64,000 nt of DNA from Chionoecetes opilio (Eukaryota > Arthropoda > Malacostraca > Decapoda > Majidae), in NCBI GenBank assembly GCA_016584305.1, contig JACEEZ010012862.1:15001-79000 (forward strand). The letters run 5' to 3'. A program made the position numbers and the translations under genes. How positions within the stretch are numbered: position 1 is the first letter of the stretch; each line of letters starts with the position of its first letter. This document shows, in pieces, positions 45,078-56,563 of this stretch. The notes under the pieces were generated by a model that did no database searches, had not been told where the DNA came from, and worked only from the letters and a program-made list of their open reading frames with translations.

Positions 45078-46141
45078 TGTGACGAAGACACAGCCACAAT
45101 CAAGACACGGGAATGATCAGCATGGTGGCCGCACTCAAGTTCAAGCTCAAGGAGAGCGAGGGGTATATAAGGCGCGCACAGCCACAGGCGGTCAGTCCTG
45201 GTTGGAGCGCCATGCCCCCAAGACTTCCTCTCCTCCTCCCTGGCCGCGACGCAAAGTCCCCCAGACTTCCTCTCCTCCTCCCTGGCCGCGACGCAAAGTC
45301 CCCCAGGCTTCCTCTCCTCCTCCCTGGCCGCGACGCAAAGTCCCCCAGGCTTCCTCTCCTCCTCCCTGGCCGCGACGCAAAGTCCCCCAGGCATCCTCTC
45401 CTCACCTCACCTCCCTTACTCCGGTTCAGACAACCATCAGTCACCGTGAGAGCCACCCAACTCCCATCCCTACTCCGGTGTTGACGCCAGCTCGTCACCG
45501 TGAGAGCACCTCAACTCCTACTCCCACTCCGTCATTCCCTACCTGTCCTCCCCGTCCCGTTCCTCTCTTCCACTATCTACAGGAGGCTGTGGCGGATCCC
45601 CGTGCAACTGAAAAAGGCGGGTGTTCCCCGCCTTACACACCCCGACTGACCCATGCACGCCGTCAGTTACAGGCGCTCCTGGCGGTGCCCTTCCCTACCT
45701 CCCCCATCACGCCATCACCGAGCCGCAGAGGCCTCGGTGGTAAGGCCAATCGCGGTGAGACTCCTGGTCGCCTCTCCCGTTGGACGTCCAGCCCATGAAG
45801 ACACCGCCCAACCTCAATCCACCCACAACCGGGACGCTCAATCCCTGTCCTGTTGGTGACTGAGGCCAACCGCGGTGGACTCCTGGCCGCCTCTCCTGTG
45901 GGCACCCAGTCCCCAGGGGACACCAACGTGCACCAAGCCACCCACACCGGGACGCTCGCTCCCTGTCCAGTTGGTACCCGAGGAGGACTTGGGAGTCTGG
46001 TGCCTAGCCGCTGCCAAGGGGCAGTGAAATATATATTCTGTATGTACCAAAGGAACTTGTAAAACCAAAGAGGAAATAAACACAAGCCGGAGATCACAGT
46101 TTCTTTGGCCCTCGGAGAGAACCTGATATAGCCACGTAACA
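45078..46141 (+). repeat. 5' LTR of the gypsy element
   Basis: 1064 bp. It contains a GGGTATATAAGG TATA-like promoter box near 45160 and four 42-bp tandem units (CTTCCTCTCCTCCTCCCTGG start) at about 45222-45390. An AATAAA occurs near 46076. It is followed by GGCGGCAGCGG at 46144, where the primer-binding site should be; the tRNA is not identified. Confidence 0.93.
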
Positions 46142-46185
46142 CTGGCGGCAGCGGTGGTCCTCCGACAGGCCACATACGGAGCACC

Positions 46186-46935
46186 ATGGAGAAACAACGC
46201 CCCTTCAACCCGGATAACGACACCATTGACAATTGGCTGAACCGTTTCGAGCTACACTGCGAACTTCAAGAAATCCCAGCTGGGCGACGCGCCAAATGGT
46301 GTAAGATTACCATCGGCGACGTTGGCAATGATGTAACAACAGCCATCACAGCAGCTACGTGGGAGGAATGGAAGACAGCATTAAAAAAAGAACTTGGCCA
46401 CCCAGATGAAGAAAATGCTAGCCGAAGGGACCTCGCCTCTCTCACACAGGGGGACCTGAGCCTGCGCGCTTTGGCAAGACAGGCTCGACAGCTGGCCAAC
46501 CGTGCATTCAATGGAGCAGGGCAACCCATCATCGAGCGGGAAGCTATGGAAGCCTTCTTGAAAGCCTTGCCCCTCAATCTAAAACGAGAGGTATTAAGAA
46601 CAAGAACTACAACCCTGGAGACAGCCTGGGAAGAAGCTGAACGTCATCACCAGCTAATGAAAACCCTTCCACCGACACCAGTTATCGTGGCAGCCACAGA
46701 ACAACCTGCACCTTCTCGCCTTGACCAGCTAGAATCCACTATTGCCGCCCTGCAGCGCCACCTGTTGAACGACAACACAGGAGAGCGACGCAGGACACCA
46801 GAACAGCGTCGTAGCAAGGACGAACTCAGGTGCTGGAGCTGTGGCAACATTGGTCACCTACAACGGGAGTGTCGCAAGGCCAGAAACTCTACCAACAAAT
46901 TCCGGCCTTTAAACTCCAACGGGGGTCGTCCGTAG
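46186..46935 (+). CDS. Gypsy gag protein
   Basis: A 249-residue frame 45 bp after the 5' LTR. The N-terminal part resembles retrotransposon gag/capsid (WLNRFELHCEL ... WEEWKTALKKEL). A single zinc knuckle CWSCGNIGHLQREC (C-x2-C-x4-H-x4-C) is near residues 215-228, for RNA packaging. It ends at 46935; protease follows in another frame after 27 bp. It looks intact. Confidence 0.9.
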   Translation: MEKQRPFNPDNDTIDNWLNRFELHCELQEIPAGRRAKWCKITIGDVGNDVTTAITAATWEEWKTALKKELGHPDEENASRRDLASLTQGDLSLRALARQARQLANRAFNGAGQPIIEREAMEAFLKALPLNLKREVLRTRTTTLETAWEEAERHHQLMKTLPPTPVIVAATEQPAPSRLDQLESTIAALQRHLLNDNTGERRRTPEQRRSKDELRCWSCGNIGHLQRECRKARNSTNKFRPLNSNGGRP

Positions 46936-46962
46936 GGCACTGGATGAACCCCATAAGGCCTG

Positions 46963-47454
46963 ATGCCAATAACATCACAGTGCCCATCACCGTGCAAGGA
47001 AATAAGGCTTTTAGTCTTGGTTGACACGGGAGCCAGCCGCAGCTGCCTTTCCTTCACCTTCTACAACCAGCATAAGCATAACTTGGGGAATCTCCAATGT
47101 ACATCACCTGTTCAAGGAGCCGACGGGACGACATTGGCTGTAGCTGGAGAGACTAGATGGCTTCAGCTGCAGTGGGACGAGAACGTATTACAGGGTCCAC
47201 TTATTGTCCTGAAGGGCTTATCGGGAGTGGACGGAATACTCGGGATGGACGTCCTTAAACCACTCAGAGTAAAAATTTTGGCTCACGAAAGTACAGCAGA
47301 GCCTGGAGGAAATCGTGATACTGCTCCCAGGATCTTATATCTTCCTCAGAACATTGACCTTCCGCCCAACAGCCGGCGGCAAATACTCCTGCATCACGAC
47401 GTTCTAAGCAACATCACTGTCTTCTCTCCTACCACGAAGCTTCCCCCGGGCTAA
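46963..47454 (+). pseudogene. Gypsy protease region
   Basis: LVDTGASRSCLS (about 47016-47050) is the aspartic-protease active site, and GILGMDVLKPL the second conserved block. The frame stops at 47454 in a C/G run (CCCCCGGGCTAAG), just before the sequence that should continue into reverse transcriptase. Confidence 0.88.
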
Positions 47455-47528
47455 GGGCAGCACCCACTGTATCGGATGGAGGCTCATCAGTCTTCGCCAT
47501 TGCCAATCACACTGCGGAGTCAGTACGA

Positions 47529-48726
47529 TTGCAGAAAGGGTGGGAGATTGGCTCAGTAGATCCAGGGGAGCTTACGGACACGCCAACAAACTTCTCGGGC
47601 ACAACGATCTTTCCGGTTATTCCTACCGGTCTGACGCCATCTCAAACCTGTGACCTGAGGAACCTCCTAATGGACTATGGGGATATATTCGCGCAGGAAG
47701 AGGACGACAACGGGTTAACTAGTCTTGCGGAGCATCGCATCTACACAAAAGGACCTCCAATCAAGCAACCATTCCGACGACAACCACCAGCACGCCGAGA
47801 AGAGGAACGTTCTCAAGTCGATTCCATGGCTCGGCACGGGATTATCAGACCATCGACAAGTCCTTGGTCGTCCCCTGTGGTGTTGGCGAAAAAAAAGGAC
47901 GGGTCACTAAGGTTTTGTGTGGATTATCGGCGCCTGAATGCTGTCACAGTGAAGGATGCTCAACCACTCCCGCGTATTGACGACACATTGGAGGCCCTCC
48001 ACGGTTCCAGATGGTTCTCTACGCTAGACCTACAGAGTGGCTACTGGCAAATCCCTATTCGTGGGAAGGACAAGGCGAAAGACTGCCTTCAGCACAGGTA
48101 ATGGCCAACTATGGGAGTTCGAGGTCCTCCCCTTCGGAGTCTGCAACGGCCCAGCGTCTTTCTCCCGCCTGATGGACGCTGTCTTGGCGGGCCTGACGTG
48201 GAGAACGTGTCTCGCTTACTTGGACGACATCATCGTATATGCTCCAACCTGGACCATTCTCTGCAGCGACTTCGGGAGGTGTTTGAGCGGATCCCAGAAA
48301 ACTGGGCTCAAGCTCAAGCCATCCAAATGCTGTCTAGCTCGTGAGGAAGTACCATTTCTGGGACATGTGGTGAGTGGCCGTGGCATCCAGCCAGACCCTG
48401 ACAAGCTGAGGGCCATAGGCAACATACCACCACCTACCAACGTTCGTGAATTACGTAGTTTCCTCGGTTTGGCGTCATACTACAGAAGATTTGTCAAGGG
48501 CTTCGCTGATATAGCAGCACCCTCCACCGCCTCCTGGATAAGGGGGTCACCTGGAGCTGGTCAACCGAATGTGAGCAAGCATTCCGGAGCCTCAAAGAAC
48601 ACCTCACCCAGCCCCCTATCGTCGCCTACCCAGACTTCTCCCAGCCCTTTACCCTTTATACAGATGCATCCAACTTTGGACTGGGTGCTGTCCTTTCGCA
48701 GAGGCAGGACGGAAAGGAAAGGATAA
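47529..48726 (+). pseudogene. Gypsy reverse transcriptase, one frameshift
   Basis: The first part (to 48101) has SPVVLAKKKDGSLRFCVDYR and STLDLQSGYWQI. A one-base excess in an A run near 48077 shifts the frame. The second part from there reads KTAFSTGNGQLWEF, CNGPASFSRLMD and the catalytic YLDDIIVYAP (near 48215-48245), then FLGHVVSGRGIQPDPDK and LGLASYYRRFVKGF. All palm blocks are present. Confidence 0.92.
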
Positions 48727-49050
48727 TTGCCTGTGCAGCCGCACCCTCAGCACCTCGGAAAAGAACTACAGCACAACGAAGAAAGAATGTTTAGGGGTGG
48801 TCTGGGGTATTCGGCATTTCCGTCCTTATCTACTCAGCAATCATTTCGAGGTGTTCACCGACCATTACAGCCTTTCATGGTTGAAAACCATGTCCACGGA
48901 AAGCGCTCTTCTTCACCGATGGTCTAGCGAGTTAGAAGAATACGACTTCACCATCAAACACGGCCAGAAAATTGCAGGGACACGCAGACGGCCTCTCTAG
49001 GTTGCCTATGGACCAGCCTCAGATCGATCAGTTACTCCACATGGCAGCCG
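48640..49050 (+). pseudogene. Gypsy RNase H, frameshifted
   Basis: FTLYTDASNFGLGAVLSQRQ (catalytic Asp in TDAS) near 48650-48710 lies in one frame, and FRPYLLSNHFEVFTDHYSLS followed by ELEEYDFTIKHGQKIAG near 48810-48990 in another. Motifs are intact; the frame changes are single-base. Confidence 0.88.
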
Positions 49051-49249
49051 TGACTGACGACGTCGCAGAAGAACACCATCAACTCCAGGAAGCCGCGGCA
49101 GACAGGACATGGCCCTCCTGGCTGGCCAAGAAGTGGCGTGGAAAACTGCGTGTATGCGACGGCCGTGTGATGAACCATGAAGGGGAGGTGATGCTGGACC
49201 TAAGGCGGCGCACCGTTTTCTCTCGTCCCTCCATTCGTCCAAGGAGGAC

Positions 49250-50292
49250 ACCCAGGATTCAAGAAAACGTTGGCGTTATTCAGGACCCGGTACTATACTG
49301 ACAACGCGTCCACCCTCGCCCAAGCAGTCGCGTCCCAGTGCCGCGGTTGCCAAGTAGGAACTGACTACGGGCCCAAAGGTGAAAGTAAAAGGCCACATAA
49401 CTGCATCTCAACCGTGGGAGCTTCTAGCCGTAGATGTGATGGGACCTCTACCTATGTACGACAAGAAGCAGTATATAGTGACTTTTATTGATTGCTTCTC
49501 ACGGTACGTTATTGCTGTCCCCACGAGCAACCACAAGGTGTCTACAGTTACCCAACTCTTGCTGCAGAATGTCATTTCCGTATTTGGCATCCCCGGGGCC
49601 ATCCTCTCCGACCGCGGACCAGAGTTCACCAGCCGCCTGTGGGAAACACTTGGGAGAAGTGTTTGGGTACAAACTAATCCACACTAGCCCGTACTATGCT
49701 CAGGGCAACGGAATATGTGAACGTGTTCATCGCACGATCAACAAACGCCATTAGGGCCAGCCTCGCCGACAACTCTTCAGGTGATTGGCCCAGTGCCCTG
49801 CCCGCAATACAGCTCACGTTGAACGCTGCCCCCAGCGACGCTACGAGTTATTCACCACACTGGCTACTCTTTGGACGCAACCCCCGGCTGCCGGCAGATG
49901 GCCTCACTTGCAATCCCCATCACCCAGCACCGCACCTACTACCACTCAATACCTACGGGAACTACAACGTACCTTACGCGCCGCACATGATGTAGTGCGA
50001 AATGCCTGCCCTACGTCACGCCAAGAGGTGGCTCACCCATTCACCGTGGGAGACTCGGTACTAGTGAAGGTTCCTCCCCCAACCGGCATCACAAGCTCGC
50101 ACCAAATTGGCATGGGCCTTCGTCATCACTGCTCTCCCCTCCCCGTTCCAGATAACTTACGATACAGGAGTAGGGCCACGCACAGTTCACATCACCCACG
50201 CAAAACCGTATCTGAATCACCTAAACAACAAAATCAAAATAGCGGGTCGCTTTACGTCAACGCCGCCACTAACGCCACCAAAAAGGGGGTGA
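49250..50292 (+). pseudogene. Gypsy integrase, several frameshifts
   Basis: A zinc-binding part with QCRGCQVG (near 49340); core LLAVDVMGPLPMYDKKQYIV (first Asp, about 49430); IPGAILSDRGPEFTSRL (second Asp, about 49590); and SPYYAQGNGICERVHRTIN (Glu region, about 49690), each in changing frames. The C-terminal part has FTVGDSVLVKVPPP and ITHAKPYLNHLNN. All catalytic residues are visible. Confidence 0.9.
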
Positions 50293-50872
50293 TAACACTG
50301 AAGATCTGCCCCGAGGACCTCAACGGAATGCACAGGAGGCTTCAAGACCACAACGTACTGCCAGACGTACAAGGGCGCCACAGAGGTGGGGTGAATGGCT
50401 CTCGGAAGCAGATATGAGCAGTATAGACGAGTTACCTGGCGATCATCGGCAACCCGGGGCGGGGGAAGAAGAGTATACTGGCGATCATCGGCAACCCGGC
50501 GCAGGAGGGGACAACGCGCCACCCAGCCCACCCTCAGTTGCCCTTTTGACAGCAAGCCAAGGGGTACATGCGCAGCCTGACGCAATGGAATCTCCAAACG
50601 GGACCAACACTAAATACGCGTGGGCTTCATGGAAATCAACCACCATCTCAGCTCGTCGGCAACGAAACTTCCTTTCCCGCGTCACAGAAGCTATAGATTT
50701 GGGCGAGCAGGTCCCGATCTCGGTTTAAAAATGCTACACATCATCCAAACCGACTGCTGAGTTATCATCTTGGCTCCCTCACCGCTGGCTGTGACTGGGT
50801 CTTCGTTTCGTCCGAAGGCCGGTGGACAACTCAATGCGGCCGTGGACGCCCGCTACACGCAGAGAGGGGCAG
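50293..50872 (+). other. Gypsy 3' noncoding region with open frame
   Basis: Between integrase and 3' LTR. Two direct copies of GGCGATCATCGGCAACCCGG (50438 and 50479) occur. The 104-codon frame at 50414 has no recognised domain. The G-rich stretch AGAGAGGGGCAG at 50861 just before the LTR can serve as polypurine tract. Confidence 0.6.
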
Positions 50873-51924
50873 TGTGACGAAGACACAGCCACAATCAAGA
50901 CACGGGAATGATCAGCATGGTGGCCGCACTCAAGTTCAAGCTCAAGGAGAGCGAGGGGTATATAACGCGCGCACAGCCACAGGCGGTCAGTCCTGGTTGG
51001 AGCGCCATGCCCCCAAGACTTCCTCTCCTCCTCCCTGGCCGCGACGCAAAGTCCCCCAGACTTCCTCTCCTCCTCCCTGGCCGCGACGCAAAGTCCCCCA
51101 GGCTTCCTCTCCTCCTCCCTGGCCGCGACGCAAAGTCCCCCAGGCTTCCTCTCCTCCTCCCTGGCCGCGACGCAAAGTCCCCCAGGCATCCTCTCCTCAC
51201 CTCACCTCCCTTACTCCGGTTCAGACAACCATCAGTCACCGTGAGAGCCACCCAACTCCCATCCCTACTCCGGTGTTGACGCCAGCTCGTCACCGTGAGA
51301 GCACCTCAACTCCTACTCCCACTCCGTCATTCCCTACCTGTCCTCCCCGTCCCGTTCCTCTCTTCCACTATCTACAGGAGGCTGTGGCGGATCCCCGTGC
51401 AACTGAAAAAGGCGGGTGTTCCCCGACTGACCCATGCACGCCGTCAGTTACAGGCGCTCCTGGCGGTGCCCTTCCCTACCTCCCCCATCACGCCATCACC
51501 GAGCCGCAGAGGCCTCGGTGGTAAGGCCAATCGCGGTGAGACTCCTGGTCGCCTCTCCCGTTGGACGTCCAGCCCATTGAAGACACCGCCCAACCTCAAT
51601 CCACCCACACCGGGACGCTCAATCCCTGTCCTGTTGGTGACTGAGGCCAACCGCGGTGGGACTCCTGGCCGCCTCTCCTGTTGGGCACCCAGTCCCCAGG
51701 GGACACCAACGTGCACCAAGCCACCCACACCGGGACGCTCGCTCCCTGTCCAGTTGGTACCCGAGGAGGACTTGGGAGTCTGGTGCCTAGCCGCTGCCAA
51801 GGGGCAGTGAAATATATATTCTGTATGTACCAAAGGAACTTGTAAAACCAAAGAGGAAATAAACACAAGCCGGAGATCACAGTTTCTTTGGCCCTCGGAG
51901 AGAACCTGATATAGCCACGTAACA
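50873..51924 (+). repeat. 3' LTR of the gypsy element
   Basis: 1052 bp, aligned end to end with the 5' LTR. It lacks 14 bp near 51426 and has one GG/CG-type substitution in the TATA region. Confidence 0.93.
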
Positions 51925-51956
51925 CCTACCATACAAGTAAGTGAAACCATACAGTC

Positions 51957-51958
<2 letters not shown>

Positions 51959-51993
<35 letters not shown>

Positions 51994-51996
51994 CTC
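51959..51996. repeat. CT microsatellite
   Basis: Short CT run marking the end of the M5 3' flank. Confidence 0.9.
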
Positions 51997-52031
51997 TCTG
52001 TATGTCTGGTTTTTTTCTCTCACTCATACTA

Positions 52032-52693
52032 CCGTAGATAACAGTGAAGTCGCCAGTTCTACGTTTCTTTGTTATTTACAGACGTGTGGTGGCGTTAATA
52101 CTTATATTTGTACATCCATGATTTCAGGAAAGTTAGAAGGGTCTACCTGGAAAGTCTGTGTCATTTAGTGTCTTCATCTGTGTCATATTAGGGCTATAAA
52201 TGAACAAATGACAAAAATAAAACCGAGTGGCGACCTCACTATACCTACTACAGTAAAGTCGCCAGCTAGTATTTTAACCCAACAGTTGAGTCGCCACTCT
52301 GGGGAATTCAGGGAAATTAGAGGTAAAGTAAAACAAGTCTATATATATATATTAGCTGCGGAAGATACTTGGATATATAAAAATTCCTCTGCCAAATGAA
52401 AATAAATTCTATTCACGTTTGAAAGATCTGGCAAGTCTGTGTCCTGCCGCCCGAAAGGCTACTGTTTACTGTCTGTCATCGCGCGAAGAAAAACGTGAGA
52501 AGCAAAATGTGCAACAGTTATACTTGCAGCTACAAAGCATAAAACAACGCAGAAACAGTAGATTATACAGTCATGATATAAACTACTGTGTAACATCTTC
52601 AGTGGCACATAAAAATCAGTAGTGATGCTATAATTCGTAATATTTGGCGGCTGGCGACTTCACTGCAGGTGGCGACTTCACTGTTATCTACGG
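52032..52693. mobile_element. MITE family T (copy 2), TA-flanked, 662 bp
   Basis: CCGTAGATAACAGTGAAGTC ends flanked by TA. It is inverse in orientation to the copy at 21371-22024. The empty site CATACTAGGTAG is at 3563 and 36599. Confidence 0.88.
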
Positions 52694-53574
52694 TAGGTAG
52701 TAGTAGCAGTAGCATAATGGGTGTAGTTGTAGTAGTAGTATACTAGTAGGTGGAGGAGTAGTAGTAGTAGTAATATAACATGAATCAATCAATAAATCAT
52801 ATAGTGTGTGGTAATATTTGAGTGTATTTAATATATTGAGGTAATTTAATGGATTATCTGGCAACCTGCGCTGGTTTGTTGACATCGAGGCTTGGAAAAC
52901 ACGTGGTCCTCTCCCATCAGTTATCTTCAGTTTTAACGTCGAATGACTCACCCCGCCGACGTCCCAGGGTGAATAAAGGGTGAGTAAGGGTGTGTGTGTG
53001 GTTGTGGGGTGAATGAGAGGCTGGGAACAGGTTAAAACAGGTCAAATGAAGGGTTTAAATTGGGTTGTTATTAGTGGGCGAGGAGGAAAGACAACTGTGT
53101 ATGATTAGGGTGACAGGGAGTTTCGTACACAAGTTGTTGCGTACCCAGGCTTTGTTAGTTGTTTCGTACACTGATTTTAAGTGTTTTCGTACATATCCGG
53201 TGTCGTTTCGTAACTCTAGTAGTCAAGTTCAACTCTGAGATGAGTACGAAACGACTATGGTTTCATATAGACTACGTAACAACTTTTTGGTGTACGAAAC
53301 AACTAGTGTACGAACTGACTGCAGCCCATGATTAGAACCCGTATTTCTGTGTATCATTTAGTGTGTGTGTGCTTGTATGAAGCTAACTACCACGTGTACG
53401 CCTAACCACCCTATTAGAGCTGCCTGATCGTCTTATCACGCTATGAATCAGGCGCCGTATCTATAGCCAACAAGAAATACGGCTAGTTGGCATTGCCGTA
53501 TCTTTAGACGCAGACACCCTAGGAACACGCCTGCCGTATCTCTTGCCGCGGCGATCTAAGTAAATAAAGTTTAG
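52694..53574 (+). repeat. Block A of module M6
   Basis: Complete copy without insertions; ends at TAAATAAAGTTTAG where F1 begins. Confidence 0.82.
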
Positions 53575-53912
53575 GGTATTATTTTACACTAGGACCGAAA
53601 TTGCCTACACAATTGGGAGTGTGGTTTCTGTTTACCTTATTGGATTCTAGGAAACATTTTCTATGAGCTTCCGTCGCAAATCATTACTTATGGAGATAAT
53701 GACATGTTGTTTATAGGGAGGCGAGAGACAAGTGTTTACGTCCGCCTCACTCTTCTTCCTCTTGTGACCTGCACCGCCTCTGTTCTTCCCTTGCCGGGAC
53801 ACTTTTTAATGAGGATTTGGCTTTAGTTAGGAGGTTAAAGCGTGGGATTATGTTAGGTTAGTGAGTCAAAAGGTGAGGTTAGGTTAGTGTAATTTTCATA
53901 TCTCCTATACAC

Positions 53913-56563
53913 TAGGGTGCCAATAGCGCATAGGGGTAATTTTTCAAAGTCAATATTTTTTCACGTACTTTTGTGGTATTCTGCCTTGTACTTAGAAACT
54001 GTCGTGTGCAAAGTTTCAGGCTAATCGGTTGATATTTAGAGGTGGCGGATCGATCTTGAACATTTCCTCTCTTCGCCCGCAGATCATGACTGAAGTTTGG
54101 CTTCTTGGCCATAGTGTTCCTACTATCACAGGAGCAAAACTTCCCAGCCGTGGAGACGTTTTACGACGATTTTTCTACGCACACAAGGAAGAGAAGACGG
54201 TGCAGCAGAGTGCAGCTGAGGCTGCAAAGGAGGTTCTCGACTTCTGGACACGAGCTAGGATCCCCACCATCGCAGAAACTAGCGTGAGGAGGAAGATTAC
54301 TGGACTTTTCGACGAGTGGAAGATCCTGAGCAAAAGCAAGAATAACTCTGGAGTCACGCCTGCCGAAAAACAGAAGACCTTCCAAGAAAGTCTCCCAGAC
54401 CTTTTGGACATCGCCCACTCCGACGCCCTCACTCTGATGACCATTCCTGAAGACAAGGAATTCCTTCTTGCCCAGCGGGAGAAGGGGAGGCGGGGTTCGA
54501 TGGCTGGTCTGGACAAGAAGCTGAAAGAATCGGTTTGCTGACGTGAAAGCTCTCTCTCACGTAGCCGTCAACAGACGCCAAAAGGAGAAGAGATGGTGGA
54601 GCTGGAGTCGTCATCGTCTGAGTCATCAAGTCCAGCCAACGCTGCCAACACATCGACTTCTTCTTCCGACGCCGGGGTCGCTTCTCCACCAAAGCGATTG
54701 AAGACACGGGGCACGAAGTCCGTCCTATCCCCTGATCTCGTCGGAGCCCTTGACAGAACTGGGGTCAGTAGCCGCCAAGCCCTTCGAATTGTGGCGGCTA
54801 CGGCAAGTAGCTTGGGCCATGATCCACAAGAGCTTGTGCTGAATCCCGAGTCCATTCGACAGGCAAGAGCGAAGTACAGGTCCACTTTGGCGAAGGACAT
54901 CAAAGAGACTTTCAGTCCTCTTACCCCTCTTACCGTTCATTGGGACGGGAAGATCCTTCCTCAGGACGATGGCACTCGCGCCGAAAGACTCGCCATCCTC
55001 GTCACAGGAGAAGGAGTGGAGAAGCTCCTAGGAGTCCCGAAACTGCACTCCGGAACTGGTGATGCCGCCGCTACAGCTGTGTTCGAGGCTCTAGAAGACT
55101 GGGGGTCCAGGAACGAGTCGTGGCAATGTGCTTCGACACAACCAGTGCCAACACTGGAGCCATCAATGGTGCATGCACCATCTTGCAACAAGATCGGCCG
55201 ACCCCTCGTTTCACTTGCTTGCCGTCATCACGTCCACGAACTTGTCCTTGAGAAGGCCTTTTCTACGTGTTTGGGGTCATCTTCTGGTCCTGAGATCACC
55301 ATCTTCTCTCGCTTCAAGGACTGCTGGTCTTTCATCAACCAGTCGGCAATAAACCCTCCCACCAACGAAGATCTGCTGGAGACTCTGGTCTCCAAGAGGG
55401 ACGATCTCATTCAAGGTTTGAAACGTCTGCTTCAGACAAAGCAGCCCCGTGACGACTATATGGAACTCGCTGAGCATCCTTTTCCTCGGCGGCGCTCTAA
55501 CAAAGACCTATCCGTAGCCCCGGAGCGCTTCATAGAGCGCGTTGCGTTGGATGGCGCGTTTCATTTACGCTCTGAAGATGATCTTGTTTCGGGAGCAGCT
55601 GACTGGAGTAGTCGCACCTCGAGAAATGTCAGCCCTCCAGCGGTTCTCATCGTTCGCAACCGAGATCTACGTCCTGCGATGGTTCGAATAGACTGTTCCG
55701 TCCTACGCTCCCGCCAACGATCTTGGATTCGCTAAGGACATCCTTCAGTACCACGACGAAAGTATTCGGAAGGCCTGCTTCACCACTCTGAGCCGCCATT
55801 TCTGGTACTTGAGCGAAGATCTCATTGGCCTGTCACTGTTCGACTCACGTCTCCCTGTCTCCGACAAACAAGCAATTGTACAGGCCATTCTCTACGATGA
55901 AGGAGCCGAGGAACCCGCCAAGCGAATAAACCTCCCATCATCACAAGTTCCTGCGGCAACACTGCCCTTCTTCGCCACAAAAAATTCCTTCCGCCTCTTC
56001 GAAGCTCTTGATATCAAGACCGACTTCCTGTCCGCCAACCCTCGGAAGTGGCAGGAAGAGGAATCGTACGTCGAGGCCTGCCGCCGAATCGAGGGACTTC
56101 GCGTCGTCAACGACACAGCCGAGCGAGGAGTGGCGCTCATCCAGTCCTTCAACCTCCGGCTGACCAAAGACGAGGAACAGCGCCAGTTCCTCCTCCAAGT
56201 TGTGGAGGCCCATCGCCATCAACAGCCCGGGACCTCGAAGGCTTCCCTTCCCCGGCCAAGCCGGCCACAATGAGTGGGGTGGCTCCCCATGATACCCCCC
56301 CCCCCACCGAGGGGCTAATACTCACCAAGAGGGGGACCAGCAGCCCTGCTGGGGAAGGGATGTCCGGCTTGTCCGCTTTCAAGAGATGACATCCCCTCCT
56401 TAATAGGCCAGTGCATAAGGGTAAATAACAAAGTTGTAATCCGCCACCCCTAAATATCAACCGATTGAGGTCAAACTTTGCATACGATGGTTTCTTGCAT
56501 AGATGCACCATTACATCAAAGTAGGAAGAAAAATTCAAACTTTTTATTTTTATTGGCACCCTA
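53913..56563 (+). mobile_element. Transposon with 8-bp TSD CTATACAC and transposase relic
   Basis: 2651 bp. The ends TAGGGTGCCAATA and TATTGGCACCCTA are exact complements, and CTATACAC is duplicated at 53905-53912 and 56564-56571. The empty site is visible in the M3 and M4 F1 loops (CTCCTATACACTCC). A long, slightly broken coding region fills most of it. The TSD length and TAGGG ends fit hAT. The protein is not a typical hAT transposase, so the superfamily is left open. Confidence 0.9.
54086..56273 (+). pseudogene. Transposase-like gene with frameshifts
   Basis: Three frames join into one protein of about 730 residues. Part 1 (54086-54541) begins MTEVWLLGH. A frame change near 54530 leads through FADVKALSHVAVNRRQKEK into part 2 (54593-55735), with an acidic Ser-rich stretch, then LTVHWDGKIL (Asp 1 candidate) and LLGVPKLHSGTGDAAA. 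Near 55125-55190 a pair of compensating shifts hides CFDTTSANTGAINGAC (Asp 2 candidate); LACRHHVHELVLEKAF follows. Part 3 (55809-56273) has NDTAERGVALIQSF (Glu candidate) and LTKDEEQRQFLLQVVE. D...D...CxxH...E resembles the hAT plan. A role in cutting and inserting its own element is inferred. Confidence 0.72.

Larger units (their letters stand above)
45078..51924 (+). mobile_element. Full-length Ty3/gypsy retrotransposon, TSD CCTAC
   Basis: 6847 bp with two LTRs (45078-46141 and 50873-51924), both TGT...ACA. The 5-bp TSD CCTAC is at 45073-45077 and 51925-51929. The empty site is the conserved 3' flank at 36349-36366. Internal order is gag, protease, reverse transcriptase, RNase H, integrase. 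The LTRs differ by one substitution, four 1-nt indels and one 14-bp indel, so the insertion is very recent. Confidence 0.95.

Noticed and set aside
44686..45099. Poly-histidine open frame on the minus strand
   Set aside because: It is the antisense of the GTG/GAT microsatellite.
44776..45798. 340-codon plus-strand frame
   Set aside because: It runs from a microsatellite through conserved 3' flank into the gypsy LTR and has no domain; an accidental fusion.
49006..49251. Minus-strand frames inside the gypsy element
   Set aside because: They are antisense to pol and have no motifs.
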